From an uncultured Collinsella sp. (GTDB lineage: Bacteria; Actinomycetota; Coriobacteriia; Coriobacteriales; Coriobacteriaceae): 64,000 nucleotides of DNA. The stretch is taken from contig CAAEUX010000061.1 of the NCBI GenBank assembly GCA_900759335.1, forward strand, positions 32,120 to 96,119. The letters are read 5' to 3'. Below, one piece after another: positions 40,551-49,178 of this stretch. Position 1 is the first letter of the stretch. The number at the start of each line of letters is the position of its first letter. The notes below the pieces were generated by a model that did not search any database, was not told the origin of the DNA, and saw only the letters and a program-made list of their open reading frames with translations. The position numbers were made by a program, and so were the translations under genes.

Positions 40551-41165
40551 ATGAGACTTGGATGCGTCATTATGGCTTCGGGCGAGGGCAAGCGGTTTGG
40601 CTCTAACAAGATGCTTGCCGATATCTATGGCGAGCCGCTGATTGCCCGGGCCATCGATTCGGTTCCCCGGGGCTTTGACGTCGTGGTTTCGACGCGTTGG
40701 CCCGAGGTCGCTCAGATTTGCGAGGACAAGCATTGCCCGTGCGTTCTGCACGATGGCGAGCTGCGCAGCGAAAGCGTCCGTGCGGGCCTTTCGTGGGGAG
40801 TCGAACGCAACTGGAAAGGTTGCCTCTTTTTGCCGGGCGACCAGCCGCTTGTGAGCACGGACTCTTTTGAGGCCATGGTTCGCGCGTTTGACGAGCGTGG
40901 CCGCAAACATCCGGTGCGCTTGGCGTGCAACGGTGAGCCTTCGAGCCCGGTGCTCTTTCCGGCGGAACTATTCGATGCACTCATGCGTCTTGAGGGCAAG
41001 GACGGCGGGGGCTCGATTCTCAAGGACCGTACCGACGTGGTGCTGGTCGAGGCGCGTGCCTACGAGCTGTGGGATGTCGATACCGCAGAGGGACAGCGAC
41101 GCATAACGGAGCATATCGCGGCCTGCTCGTATTTTGATCGCGTGGCCAACTGTATTAATCAATAA
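40551..41165 (+). CDS. MocA/YgfJ-like NTP transferase
   Basis: A 204-residue nucleotidyltransferase of the MobA/MocA superfamily. The nucleotide-binding loop MASGEGKRFGSNKML (residues ~7-21) and LPGDQPLV (the metal-binding Asp) are both present. MocA adds CMP to molybdopterin to make the cytosine-dinucleotide cofactor used by xanthine dehydrogenase-type enzymes, so it fits the XdhD enzyme here. The start ATG 40551 has GGGGGAGG. It is followed 8 bp later by the hydantoinase. Exact cofactor form (CMP or GMP) cannot be read. Confidence 0.85.
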   Translation: MRLGCVIMASGEGKRFGSNKMLADIYGEPLIARAIDSVPRGFDVVVSTRWPEVAQICEDKHCPCVLHDGELRSESVRAGLSWGVERNWKGCLFLPGDQPLVSTDSFEAMVRAFDERGRKHPVRLACNGEPSSPVLFPAELFDALMRLEGKDGGGSILKDRTDVVLVEARAYELWDVDTAEGQRRITEHIAACSYFDRVANCINQ

Positions 41166-41173
41166 GGAGCAAC

Positions 41174-42541
41174 ATGATCATCATCAAAAACGGCGCGCTC
41201 GTGACGCCCCAGGGGCTTCGCCGCGCCGATCTTGCCATGGAGGGCGACAAGATTGTGCGGATTGCCGCGGCGATTGAGCCGGCCGAGGGCGATACCGTCG
41301 AGGACGCCGCGGGCTGCTGGGTGTTTCCCGGCTTTATCGACGGCCACACGCACATGCAGTGCTGGACTGGCATGGATTGGACAGCCGATAGCTTTGAAAC
41401 CGGCACGCGTGCGGCTGCCTGCGGCGGTACGACGACCATCGTGGACTACGCGACGGCTGATCGCGGCGTGACCATGCCCGATGCCTTGGCCGAGTGGCAT
41501 CGCCGTGCCGACGGAACCTGCACGGCCAACTACGCCTTTCATATGGCACTCGCCGAGTGGAATGAACGCAACCGCGCCGATCTTTCGGTTATGCGCGAGG
41601 CGGGCGTATCGTCGTTTAAGACCTACTTTGCCTACGATCATTTGCGCCTTGACGATGCCGAGACGCTCGAGGTGCTCGAGGAGCTCAAGCGTATTGGCGG
41701 CATACTGTGTGTGCATTGCGAGAACGGTACGCTGGTGAATGAGCTGCAGAAGCGCGTGTACGAGCAGGGGATTCATGGGCCCGAGGGGCATGCGCTCAGC
41801 CGTCCGGACGTGTGCGAGGGTGAGGCCGTGAGCCGCCTGCTGTATCTGGCGCACTTGGCCGGGGACGCTCCGGTCAACGTGGTGCACCTTTCGACTAAGC
41901 TGGGGCTCGAGGCCATTCGCGCTGCCAAGGCGCGCGGGCAGAAGAACATCTATGTCGAGACATGCCCCCAGTATCTGATGCTCGACGACACCTGCTATCT
42001 GGAGCAGGGCGAGGACGGCTTTGCGGGCGCCAAGTACGTGATGAGCCCGCCGCTGCGCCATGCCCGTGACCGTGCCGCGTTGCGCGAGGCGCTTGTGGCT
42101 GGCGAGATCGATACTATTGCAACCGATCATTGCAGCTTTAACCTGCACGGGCAAAAGGACCGCGGGCGCGAGGATTTCCGCGCGATTCCCAACGGCGGGC
42201 CCGGCGTGGAGCATCGTCCCGTCGCGATCGCCACGAGCTTTGAGGGGCAACTGGGCCCCGAGGACCTCTGCCGCCTGATGAGCGAGAACCCGGCGCGCGT
42301 GTTTGGCATGTACCCGCGCAAGGGCTGTCTTGCCGAGGGTGCCGATGCCGACGTGTGCGTGTGGGATCCTTGCGCGCGTTGGACGATCAGCGCCGCGACA
42401 CAGCATCAGGCCGTGGACTACACGCCGCTCGAGGGCTTTGAGGCACATGGCCGCGCCAAGGCCGTGTTTGTGAACGGCGTACTGGCGGCACGCGACAGCG
42501 AGCCTACCGGAGCCCAGCCCGGTCGCTACGTGCCTCGCTAG
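41174..42541 (+). CDS. hyuA: Dihydropyrimidinase/hydantoinase-type amidohydrolase
   Basis: A 455-residue cyclic-amide hydrolase. Metal ligands are in DGHTHMQ (~56-62), the carboxylated Lys in VSSFKTYFAYD (~149-159), and VHCENG, VVHLS and IATDHC follow. It opens hydantoin- or dihydropyrimidine-like rings. In E. coli and anaerobic purine degraders the equivalent gene (hyuA/ygeZ) lies with ygeW-ygeX-ygeY and acts on a ring made from urate or xanthine. AAGGAG precedes the ATG at normal distance. The metal set is complete. Confidence 0.9.
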   Translation: MIIIKNGALVTPQGLRRADLAMEGDKIVRIAAAIEPAEGDTVEDAAGCWVFPGFIDGHTHMQCWTGMDWTADSFETGTRAAACGGTTTIVDYATADRGVTMPDALAEWHRRADGTCTANYAFHMALAEWNERNRADLSVMREAGVSSFKTYFAYDHLRLDDAETLEVLEELKRIGGILCVHCENGTLVNELQKRVYEQGIHGPEGHALSRPDVCEGEAVSRLLYLAHLAGDAPVNVVHLSTKLGLEAIRAAKARGQKNIYVETCPQYLMLDDTCYLEQGEDGFAGAKYVMSPPLRHARDRAALREALVAGEIDTIATDHCSFNLHGQKDRGREDFRAIPNGGPGVEHRPVAIATSFEGQLGPEDLCRLMSENPARVFGMYPRKGCLAEGADADVCVWDPCARWTISAATQHQAVDYTPLEGFEAHGRAKAVFVNGVLAARDSEPTGAQPGRYVPR

Positions 42542-42566
42542 CAGCAAAGATGCCGTGTCCCCTCCG

Positions 42567-42635
42567 CAGTTGCGGTGAAATACGGACTGTTTGCGGCCGT
42601 CGGGCGGCCAAACAGTCCGTATTTCACCGCAACTG
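42567..42635. repeat. Long intergenic hairpin, CAGTTGCGGTGAAATA family (copy 1)
   Basis: Perfect 26-bp arms (42567-42592 and 42610-42635) with further pairing of CGGCC and GGCC inside. No T-run. It lies between hyuA and the convergent yqeC. A second copy is at 45353-45419. Confidence 0.9.
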
Positions 42636-42650
42636 AGGAGATGGGGCCGG

Positions 42651-43385
42651 CTACTTGAGGCTGCTGGCGACGACGGGGCGGTCGAGAGCTGCCTCGAAGC
42701 GGTCGGCCATCGTGGGGTCGCTGAGCGTGTCGACTTGGTTGAGCATGACGCGTGCGGTGCTGAGTTTCAGCGCCTGCATCTCGGCATTGAGCACCTGGGC
42801 GACGCGCTCGGGCGTGGCGATGTCGGTGAGCTCGCAGCCGCAACGCTCGCAAAAGAGCTCGGGGCGGTGGACGGCTTCGTTGATGGGCTTGCTGAGCCCC
42901 GAGGCGCCGACGAGCCAGATGACGTTGGCCGTGCCGGCGGGAACGACCGGCTCCCACGGGGCATGCGCCTTGAGCGGGAGCCGCTTGCTGCCGTCCGCCT
43001 CGGCCAGGACGTAGTCAAAGCGCTGCGCCAGCTGGTCGAGCGGCTCGGCAGGGGAGGAGAGCTTGCCCGTCTGGGAGTCCAAGACACCTGTCTGGCAGAT
43101 GCTTCCCCGCACAAGCCCCGCGCAGGCCTCGCAGGTGCAGCCTGGGGCGTGTGGGGCACCTGGCTTCCAAGGCGCGGCGTCCAGGCGACGATTCGACCCG
43201 TCCCATGGCACGCCGGCAACGGGAAGCATATGCGTGGTGGTGCAGAGGAGCACGCGGCCGCCAGCGCGCATAAGCTCAAGGCCGAGCGTCTTCAGCAACG
43301 TCGACTTGCCGCCGCTGCCGATAATCGCGGTAATGCCCGGCTCGATCCTGAGCGCCGAGGCAAGATTGCCGCTAACCGTTTCCAT
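42651..43385 (-). CDS. yqeC: YqeC: selenium-dependent hydroxylase accessory protein
   Basis: A 244-residue P-loop protein. The nucleotide site GSGGKSTLL is near residues 23-31; ADGSKRLPLKAHAPWEPVVP is the family signature; two CxxC-like pairs (CTCEAC, CERCGC) may bind a metal. YqeC co-occurs with yqeB and with selenium-dependent molybdenum hydroxylases and is thought to help mature their Se-containing cofactor; its reaction is unproven. It is divergent from yqeB, with about 100 bp between the starts that contain an AT-rich promoter region, and is turned against the rest of the arm. Confidence 0.9.
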   Translation of the reverse strand: METVSGNLASALRIEPGITAIIGSGGKSTLLKTLGLELMRAGGRVLLCTTTHMLPVAGVPWDGSNRRLDAAPWKPGAPHAPGCTCEACAGLVRGSICQTGVLDSQTGKLSSPAEPLDQLAQRFDYVLAEADGSKRLPLKAHAPWEPVVPAGTANVIWLVGASGLSKPINEAVHRPELFCERCGCELTDIATPERVAQVLNAEMQALKLSTARVMLNQVDTLSDPTMADRFEAALDRPVVASSLK

Positions 43386-43487
43386 CTGTTCACCGCCGTA
43401 TAATACTGTGATAATAAATAATCATCAGAGTAGCGGTCGAACCGCTTTTGCTCTGCTCAAACCGTAGCACAGGGAGGTGCCCCGGGA

Positions 43488-44282
43488 ATGCTCGTTTATG
43501 TTCGCGGCGCCGGCGATATCGCCACGGGTGTCGCCGCTCGCTTGGTGCGCGCCGGCGTGTCGGTCGTCATGGCCGATATCGCGGTCCCCACGTGCATCCG
43601 TCGCACAATCAGTTTTTGCGAGGCCATTCGCCTGGGCGAGGTCGAGGTCGAGGGCATTCGCGCCCGCTTGGCGCAGACGCCGGCAGAGGCGCTCGAGATT
43701 ACCCAAGCGGGGGATGTCGCCGTGGTGGTGGACCCTCAGGCCAAGATGCTCGATGAGGTTAAACCCGCTGCCGTGGTCGACGCGATTTTGGCCAAGCGCA
43801 ACCTGGGCACCACGCGCGACATGGCGCCTACCGTCATCGCCGTGGGGCCGGGCTTTACCGCGCCGGTCGATTGCGACGCCGTGGTCGAGACCATGCGCGG
43901 GCATTTCCTGGGCCGTGTCATTACCCAAGGTTCACCCCAGCCCAACACGGGCGTGCCGGGCATTATCGCTGGCTATGGCAAGGAGCGCGTTATCCACAGC
44001 CCCGCCGCCGGCGTGTTTAGGTCCGACCGCGCGATCGGCGACATCATGAGTGCTGGCGATGTGATCGGGTATGCGGGTGATACTCCCATGGTCACGCAGA
44101 TTGACGGCTGTCTGCGCGGGCTTTTGGCGAACGGCGTGCAGGTGACTGAGGGCTTTAAATGCGCCGATGTCGATCCGCGCGGCGATGCCAGCTATATCAA
44201 CTACATTTCGGACAAGGCGACGTCGGTCGGCGGCGGCGTGCTCGAGGCGCTTGCTATGCTTACCGGTGTGTTCCAGGGATAG
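43488..44282 (+). CDS. yqeB: YqeB (EF2563-type) selenium-dependent molybdenum hydroxylase maturation protein
   Basis: A 264-residue protein with a front Rossmann-like segment YVRGAGDIATGVAARLVRAG (residues 4-23) and the characteristic GPGFTAPVDCDAVVET and TRG/PNTGVPG-like parts of the EF2563/YqeB family. It marks genomes with selenium-dependent molybdenum hydroxylases and is taken to act in selenium insertion or cofactor trafficking. It is followed 9 bp later by xdhC, giving a yqeB-xdhC operon. GGGAGG precedes the ATG (43478-43487 region). Confidence 0.9.
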   Translation: MLVYVRGAGDIATGVAARLVRAGVSVVMADIAVPTCIRRTISFCEAIRLGEVEVEGIRARLAQTPAEALEITQAGDVAVVVDPQAKMLDEVKPAAVVDAILAKRNLGTTRDMAPTVIAVGPGFTAPVDCDAVVETMRGHFLGRVITQGSPQPNTGVPGIIAGYGKERVIHSPAAGVFRSDRAIGDIMSAGDVIGYAGDTPMVTQIDGCLRGLLANGVQVTEGFKCADVDPRGDASYINYISDKATSVGGGVLEALAMLTGVFQG

Positions 44283-44291
44283 GAAACGACG

Positions 44292-45335
44292 ATGGAAAAG
44301 CTCGATGTTGTGAATGCGGCGCTTGCCGCCCTGCGTGCTGGCGAGACGTGCGAGCTCGTGGTCGTGGCCGGCACGGCGGGGTCGTCGCCGCGCGGCGTGG
44401 GCGCCTGGATGGCCGTCTTTGCCGACGGCAGCCAGGCGGGCACTATCGGCGGCGGCAAGATTGAGCTCTTTGCGCTGGATGAGGCGCGCGAACTCCTGAG
44501 CGCGGGACAGTCGCGTCTGGTCCGCTACACCATGGGCGGCGAGAACTCCGATACCGGCATGATCTGCGGCGGAGCCATCTGCCTGAGCTATCTGCATCTG
44601 GATGCGACCCAGGCACCGTTGTTCCAGGAAATTGCCGACGTCTTGGTCTATCGGCGCATCGGCGACTTCGTCATCGACTTTGAACCGTTTATCGCGAGCG
44701 CGCTCGAGGGCGATGTGGCCGAGTACCATGGCGAGGCATCGCGCCATACCATTGCGGGCTGCCCCGGGCTTTCACTGGTGGAGGAGGGGAGTAACGTCAC
44801 CTACACCAACGCTGCCTCTGAGATTCCCGCGGCGCACATCGAGACGCTCTGCCCCGAAGGCCTGACCTACATCTTTGGCTGCGGGCACGTGGGCGCCGCG
44901 ACGGCGCGCGTGCTCACGGCGGCGGGCTTTGCCGTCGTGGCCTGCGATGACCGCCCCGGCACGTTGACGCCCGAATGGGTGCCCGGTGTCTACGATCGTC
45001 GCCTGGTCGATTACAAGAACCTGAGCGAGCTGTGTCCCATCGGTCCGCGCGACTTGGTGGTCGTCGCCACGGCGGGTCACAAGTCCGATATCGACGTGGT
45101 GATTCAGGCCATGCGTGCCAAGCCTGCCTACCTGGGCTGTCTGGGTTCGCGCCGCAAGACGGCCTTTGTGCGTGCCCGCCTGGAGCAGGAAGGTTTTACG
45201 CAGGACCAGATCGACGAGCTGCACCTTCCGATCGGCGTTGCCATCGAGGCCGAGGACCCCGAGGAGATCGCCATCTCCATCGCCGCCGAGATGATCCACC
45301 TGCGCCGCACCAAACTCGTCCCCCGCAAGCGCTAA
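44292..45335 (+). CDS. xdhC: XdhC-family molybdenum cofactor insertion/sulfuration chaperone
   Basis: A 347-residue XdhC/CoxI-family protein. The N-terminal XdhC domain has GTAGSSPRGVGAWMAV and GTIGGGKIE; the C-terminal Rossmann part has FGCGHVGAATARVL and GSRRKTAFVRARL. XdhC binds the molybdenum cofactor, promotes its sulfuration and hands it to xanthine dehydrogenase. Here the customer is most likely XdhD at 15.4 kb, with YqeB and YqeC supplying selenium-related steps. It is the last gene of the second purine arm. Confidence 0.92.
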   Translation: MEKLDVVNAALAALRAGETCELVVVAGTAGSSPRGVGAWMAVFADGSQAGTIGGGKIELFALDEARELLSAGQSRLVRYTMGGENSDTGMICGGAICLSYLHLDATQAPLFQEIADVLVYRRIGDFVIDFEPFIASALEGDVAEYHGEASRHTIAGCPGLSLVEEGSNVTYTNAASEIPAAHIETLCPEGLTYIFGCGHVGAATARVLTAAGFAVVACDDRPGTLTPEWVPGVYDRRLVDYKNLSELCPIGPRDLVVVATAGHKSDIDVVIQAMRAKPAYLGCLGSRRKTAFVRARLEQEGFTQDQIDELHLPIGVAIEAEDPEEIAISIAAEMIHLRRTKLVPRKR

Positions 45336-45352
45336 TCGCATCCCCACCAATA

Positions 45353-45419
45353 AGTTGCGGTGAAATACGGATTGTTTAAGCCTGTTAGGTCGCCCAACAG
45401 TCCCTATTTCACCGCAACT
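45353..45419. repeat. Long intergenic hairpin, same family (copy 2)
   Basis: Arms 45353-45376 and 45396-45419 pair at 22 of 24 positions and share AGTTGCGGTGAAATA with copy 1 at 42567. It lies just before the ribosomal block and close to the break in gene order. Confidence 0.85.
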
Positions 45420-45646
45420 GCTTTTTGGGATCCATTTGTGCGGGGGAGTTGTGGAGTTGTGCAGGCAGACGAGGTTTTTCTGGAAATACGCTCCCGATGC
45501 GCGTATAGTACCGATTGTTTTGTCGGCTCCTGCTGCGTCGAGTCCAAACCGCAAAATGCCATGAGCGGCGCGGATGCAGCCAGGAGGCACGAGGACAACC
45601 CATCGTGGCCACGCCCCGTGCTTAAAACCCCAAGAAGGAGTGAACA
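45420..45646. other. Leader region of the rplE ribosomal block
   Basis: No trace of rplX or rplN coding sequence in any frame. A TATAGT at 45504-45509 could be a -10, with no good -35. AAGAAGGAG before rplE is a normal ribosome site. Confidence 0.5.
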
Positions 45647-46204
45647 ATGGCAGAAGAGAAGTATGTGCCGCGTCTGAAGACCAAGTACAACAACGAGGTC
45701 AAGCAGCAGCTTCAGGACAAGTTCCAGTACGAGAACGTCATGATGATCCCCAAGTTTGAGAAGATCGTCGTGAACATGGGTGTCGGCGAGGCCGCTACCG
45801 ATTCCAAGGCCATCGACGGTGCCGTGCGCGACCTGCGCGCCATCACCGGCCAGCAGCCGATGATCACCCGTGCCCGCAAGTCCATCGCTACCTTCCGCCT
45901 GCGCGCTGGTATGCCGATCGGCTGCAAGGTTACCCTGCGTGGCGACCGTATGTGGGAGTTCTTCGATCGTCTGACCTCCGTCGCGATCCCCCGTATCCGC
46001 GACTTCCGCGGCATCTCCGCCAAGAGCTTCGACGGCCGTGGTAACTTCTCCATGGGCGTCACCGAGCAGCTCATCTTCCCCGAGATCGACTTCGATTCCG
46101 TCGATCACCAGCGTGGTATGGACATCACTTTCGTGACCACCGCCAACACCGATGAGGAGGCCAAGGCCCTTCTGGACGCCTTCGGTTTCCCGTTCAAGAA
46201 ATAG
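45647..46204 (+). CDS. rplE: 50S ribosomal protein L5
   Basis: A 185-residue L5 that binds 5S rRNA in the central protuberance. Family stretches IVVNMGVGEA, RARKSIATFRLRAGMPIGCKVTLRG and RDFRGIS are all present. The length is normal for actinobacteria. It is the first gene of the ribosomal block here, although L14-L24-L5 are normally contiguous. Confidence 0.97.
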   Translation: MAEEKYVPRLKTKYNNEVKQQLQDKFQYENVMMIPKFEKIVVNMGVGEAATDSKAIDGAVRDLRAITGQQPMITRARKSIATFRLRAGMPIGCKVTLRGDRMWEFFDRLTSVAIPRIRDFRGISAKSFDGRGNFSMGVTEQLIFPEIDFDSVDHQRGMDITFVTTANTDEEAKALLDAFGFPFKK

Positions 46205-46283
46205 GTTCACCTGCCCTATAAGCGCCGTTCCCACAAGGGGGCGGCGCTTGGGGCGAACAATACTCTATGTGAGGAGGATATAA

Positions 46284-46469
46284 GTGGCTAAGACATCGAT
46301 GATCGTCAAGTGCAATCGCAAGCAGAAGTTCTCTACTCGTGAGTACACGCGCTGCCAGCGCTGCGGCCGTCCGCACTCTGTGTACCGCAAGTTCGGCCTG
46401 TGCCGTGTCTGCTTCCGCGAGCTTGCACTCAAAGGCGAGCTTCCCGGCGTTAAGAAGGCCAGCTGGTAA
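46284..46469 (+). CDS. rpsN: 30S ribosomal protein S14, zinc-binding type
   Basis: A 61-residue short S14 with the zinc-ribbon pair CQRC (residues 24-27) and CRVC (40-43), so it is the zinc (C+) form. It assembles late in the 30S head. The start is GTG with AGGAGG upstream. Position between L5 and S8 is standard. Confidence 0.97.
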   Translation: MAKTSMIVKCNRKQKFSTREYTRCQRCGRPHSVYRKFGLCRVCFRELALKGELPGVKKASW

Positions 46470-46588
46470 GTCACTACCAGCGTTTCAAGCATCAGTTTGG
46501 AACAGGGAAAACGCGCTAAAAAGGCTTTGCCGTTAAGGGCGGCGAAGAACCAAGAGCACGTGTTCATCAAGAACGAAGGAGAATCTGT

Positions 46589-46987
46589 ATGAACCTTACA
46601 GACCCGATCGCAGATATGCTTACGCGCATCCGTAACGCTAACTCTGTGAACAAGGCCACGGTCTCCATGCCGAGCAGCAAGAAGCTCGTCGAGATCGCTC
46701 GTGTTCTGCACGAGGAGGGCTACATCGAGGGCTACGATGTCGAGGACACCGTTCCCCAGAAGACTCTGCACATCACGCTTAAGTATGGTCCCAAGAAGGC
46801 TAAGGTCATCAACGGCATCCGCCGCATTTCCAAGCCGGGCCTGCGTAAGTACACCGGCGCTGCCGACATGCCCCGCGTCCGCGGTGGCCTTGGTACCGCC
46901 ATTATTTCCACCAGCCATGGCGTCATGACCGACCGCGATGCTCGCAAGCACAACGTCGGCGGCGAGATCATCGCTTACGTCTGGTAA
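46589..46987 (+). CDS. rpsH: 30S ribosomal protein S8
   Basis: A 132-residue S8, an early 16S rRNA-binding protein of the central domain and, in E. coli, the translational repressor of the spc operon. DPIADMLTRIRNAN starts the protein, and GLGTAIISTSHGVMTDRDAR near the end is the family signature. AAGGAG precedes the ATG. Confidence 0.97.
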   Translation: MNLTDPIADMLTRIRNANSVNKATVSMPSSKKLVEIARVLHEEGYIEGYDVEDTVPQKTLHITLKYGPKKAKVINGIRRISKPGLRKYTGAADMPRVRGGLGTAIISTSHGVMTDRDARKHNVGGEIIAYVW

Positions 46988-47020
46988 TTCGCTCGGTAGG
47001 TAGAAGGAAAGGAGATCACC

Positions 47021-47557
47021 GTGTCTCGTATCGGTAATAAGCCTGTCCAGATTCCCGCCGGAGTCGAAGTGGCAGTCAACGGCAACAACGTTGTCGTCAA
47101 GGGCCCCAAGGGCCAGCTCGAGCTCGATGTCTTTGAGAAGCTCGCTATCAACGTCGAGGACAACGTCCTCACCGTTTCCCGTCCCGACGACGAGCGTGAG
47201 ACCCGTGCCCGCCACGGCCTCACCCGCGCCCTCATCCACAACATGGTTGTTGGCGTTTCCGAGGGCTTCGAGAAGAAGCTTGAGCTCGCCGGCGTCGGTT
47301 ACCGCGTGCAGCAGAAGGGCAAGAACCTCGAGTTCTCCCTGGGCTTCTCGCACCCCGTGATCGTCGAGGCTCCTGAGGGCATCACCTTCGAGGTTCCCGA
47401 CAACACCCACGTGAACGTCAAGGGTATCAACAAGCAGCAGGTCGGTCAGATCGCCGCTGAGATCCGCGGCCATCGTCCTCCCGAGCCTTACAAGGGCAAG
47501 GGTATCCACTACGTTGGCGAGCACATCCGCCGCAAGCTGGGTAAGGCCGCCAAGTAG
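47021..47557 (+). CDS. rplF: 50S ribosomal protein L6
   Basis: A 178-residue L6 next to the GTPase centre of the 50S subunit, made of two similar domains. MSRIGNKPVQIPAGV opens the protein and the C-terminal PEPYKGKGIHYVGE is the family signature. GTG start after AAAGGAG. Confidence 0.97.
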   Translation: MSRIGNKPVQIPAGVEVAVNGNNVVVKGPKGQLELDVFEKLAINVEDNVLTVSRPDDERETRARHGLTRALIHNMVVGVSEGFEKKLELAGVGYRVQQKGKNLEFSLGFSHPVIVEAPEGITFEVPDNTHVNVKGINKQQVGQIAAEIRGHRPPEPYKGKGIHYVGEHIRRKLGKAAK

Positions 47558-47632
47558 TCGTAACCGACTCACTCGCATAAGACCAGCACCCCGTCAGGTG
47601 CTGGCAAGATCAACCTTTTTAGGAGTTTACGT

Positions 47633-48001
47633 ATGAACAAGCATAAGGCGAAGCTGGAAGGCCTCAAGCGTCGTCAGCGTCGTGTTCGCGGCAAGGTCTC
47701 GGGTACCGCCGAGCGTCCGCGTCTTCGCGTGACCCGTACTAACGCCAACATCTATGCCCAGATCATCGACGACAGCAAGGGCTCCAGCCTGACGCTCGTC
47801 TCTGCCTCGACCCTCGAGGCCGAGTTCAAGGGCATCCACACCTCGAACAAGGAGGCTGCGGAGAAGGTCGGTCAGCTCGTTGGCAAGCGCGCCATCGAGG
47901 CCGGCATCACCAAGGTCGCCTTCGATCGTGGTGGCCGTATCTACCATGGCCGCGTCAAGGCCCTCGCCGACGGTGCTCGTGCCGCCGGTCTCGAGTTCTA
48001 G
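47633..48001 (+). CDS. rplR: 50S ribosomal protein L18
   Basis: A 122-residue 5S rRNA-binding L18 with a basic N terminus (KRRQRRVRGKVSGTAERPRL) and the conserved end AFDRGGRIYHGRVKALADGAR. ATG after AGGAG. Confidence 0.97.
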   Translation: MNKHKAKLEGLKRRQRRVRGKVSGTAERPRLRVTRTNANIYAQIIDDSKGSSLTLVSASTLEAEFKGIHTSNKEAAEKVGQLVGKRAIEAGITKVAFDRGGRIYHGRVKALADGARAAGLEF

Positions 48002-48015
48002 GAGGTATGTAGCAC

Positions 48016-48540
48016 ATGGCTCGTAATCAGAAGCAGCAGCGCGAGGCCTCCGAGTTCGAGGAGCGCGTCGTTTACATCAACCGCGTGTCGAAGACCGTCA
48101 AGGGTGGTCGTCGCATGAGCCTCGTCGCTCTCGTCGTCGTTGGCGACGGCAAGGGCAACGTCGGCGTTGGCATGGGCAAGTCCGCTGAGGTGCCCATGGC
48201 CATCTCCAAGGCATCTCTCGATGCCAAGAAGAACATGTTCCACGTGCCGGTGACCGAGCAGGGCACCATCCCGCACGAGGTTCTCGGCCACTTTGGTGCC
48301 GGCCGCATCATCATCAAGCCCGCTGTCGAGGGTACCGGCGTTATCGCCGGCGGCGCTGTGCGTCCCCTCTTTGAGCTTGCTGGCATCAAGAACGTCCTGT
48401 CCAAGTCCCTCGGTACCGACAACGGCCTCAACATCATCAAGGCTGCCGTCGAGGGCCTCAAGGAGCTCTCCAGCCCTGAGGACGTCGCGGCTCGCCGTGG
48501 CCTGACGGTCTCCGAGATGTTCGTCGGTAAGGAGAACTAA
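48016..48540 (+). CDS. rpsE: 30S ribosomal protein S5
   Basis: A 174-residue S5 at the mRNA entry/decoding region. It has the double-stranded RNA-binding-like front (EERVVYINRVSKTVKGGRRMS) and GVGMGKSAEVPMAI, where ribosomal ambiguity mutations are known in other bacteria. It starts 14 bp after rplR. Confidence 0.97.
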   Translation: MARNQKQQREASEFEERVVYINRVSKTVKGGRRMSLVALVVVGDGKGNVGVGMGKSAEVPMAISKASLDAKKNMFHVPVTEQGTIPHEVLGHFGAGRIIIKPAVEGTGVIAGGAVRPLFELAGIKNVLSKSLGTDNGLNIIKAAVEGLKELSSPEDVAARRGLTVSEMFVGKEN

Positions 48541-48542
48541 GC

Positions 48543-48725
48543 ATGGCTGACACCATCAAGATCAAGCAGGTCCGCAGCACCAACGGTTGCAAGCAGGACC
48601 AGGTCCGTACTGTCCGTGCCCTCGGTCTCCACAGGATCCGCGAGGTTCGCGAGATTGCTGACAACGAGTCCGTCCGCGGCATGATCTTCAAGGTCAAGCA
48701 CCTTGTCGAGATTGTAGAGGAGTAG
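48543..48725 (+). CDS. rpmD: 50S ribosomal protein L30
   Basis: A 60-residue L30. It has the expected KIKQVRSTNG start and the LGLHRIREVREIADN middle. It begins 2 bp after the rpsE stop, so translation is coupled. Confidence 0.95.
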   Translation: MADTIKIKQVRSTNGCKQDQVRTVRALGLHRIREVREIADNESVRGMIFKVKHLVEIVEE

Positions 48726-48728
48726 CAA

Positions 48729-49178
48729 ATGCAGCTTCACGATCTTACTCCCGCGCCCGGTTCCACCAAGAACCGCAAGCGCGTCGGCCGTGGCAATTCT
48801 TCGGGTCACGGCACCACTTCTGGCCGCGGTCAGAAGGGCCAGGGTTCCCGCTCTGGTGGCACCAAGGGTGCCGGCTTCGAGGGTGGCCAGACTCCGCTGG
48901 CTATGCGCCTGCCCAAGCTTCCGGGCTTCCGTAACCCCCGTCGTATCGAGTACACCGCTGTTAACGTTGAGCGTCTCGAGCGTAAGTTCGAGGACGGCGC
49001 TGTGATCGACGGTGCCGCTCTTAAGGCCGCTCGCATCACCAAGAGCGAGTTCGAGCCCGTCAAGGTGCTCGGCAATGGTGAGCTCACCAAGAAGTTCACG
49101 GTCAAGGTCGACAAGGTCAGCGCTTCTGCGCAGGCCAAGATCGAGGCCGCCGGCGGAAAGGTCGAGCTGCCGTGCTAA
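48729..49178 (+). CDS. rplO: 50S ribosomal protein L15
   Basis: A 149-residue L15 with the Gly-rich N-terminal tail (GRGNSSGHGTTSGRGQKGQ) that penetrates 23S rRNA, then FEGGQTPLAMRLPKLPGF. Its 3' end overlaps the secY start by 7 bp. Confidence 0.97.
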   Translation: MQLHDLTPAPGSTKNRKRVGRGNSSGHGTTSGRGQKGQGSRSGGTKGAGFEGGQTPLAMRLPKLPGFRNPRRIEYTAVNVERLERKFEDGAVIDGAALKAARITKSEFEPVKVLGNGELTKKFTVKVDKVSASAQAKIEAAGGKVELPC

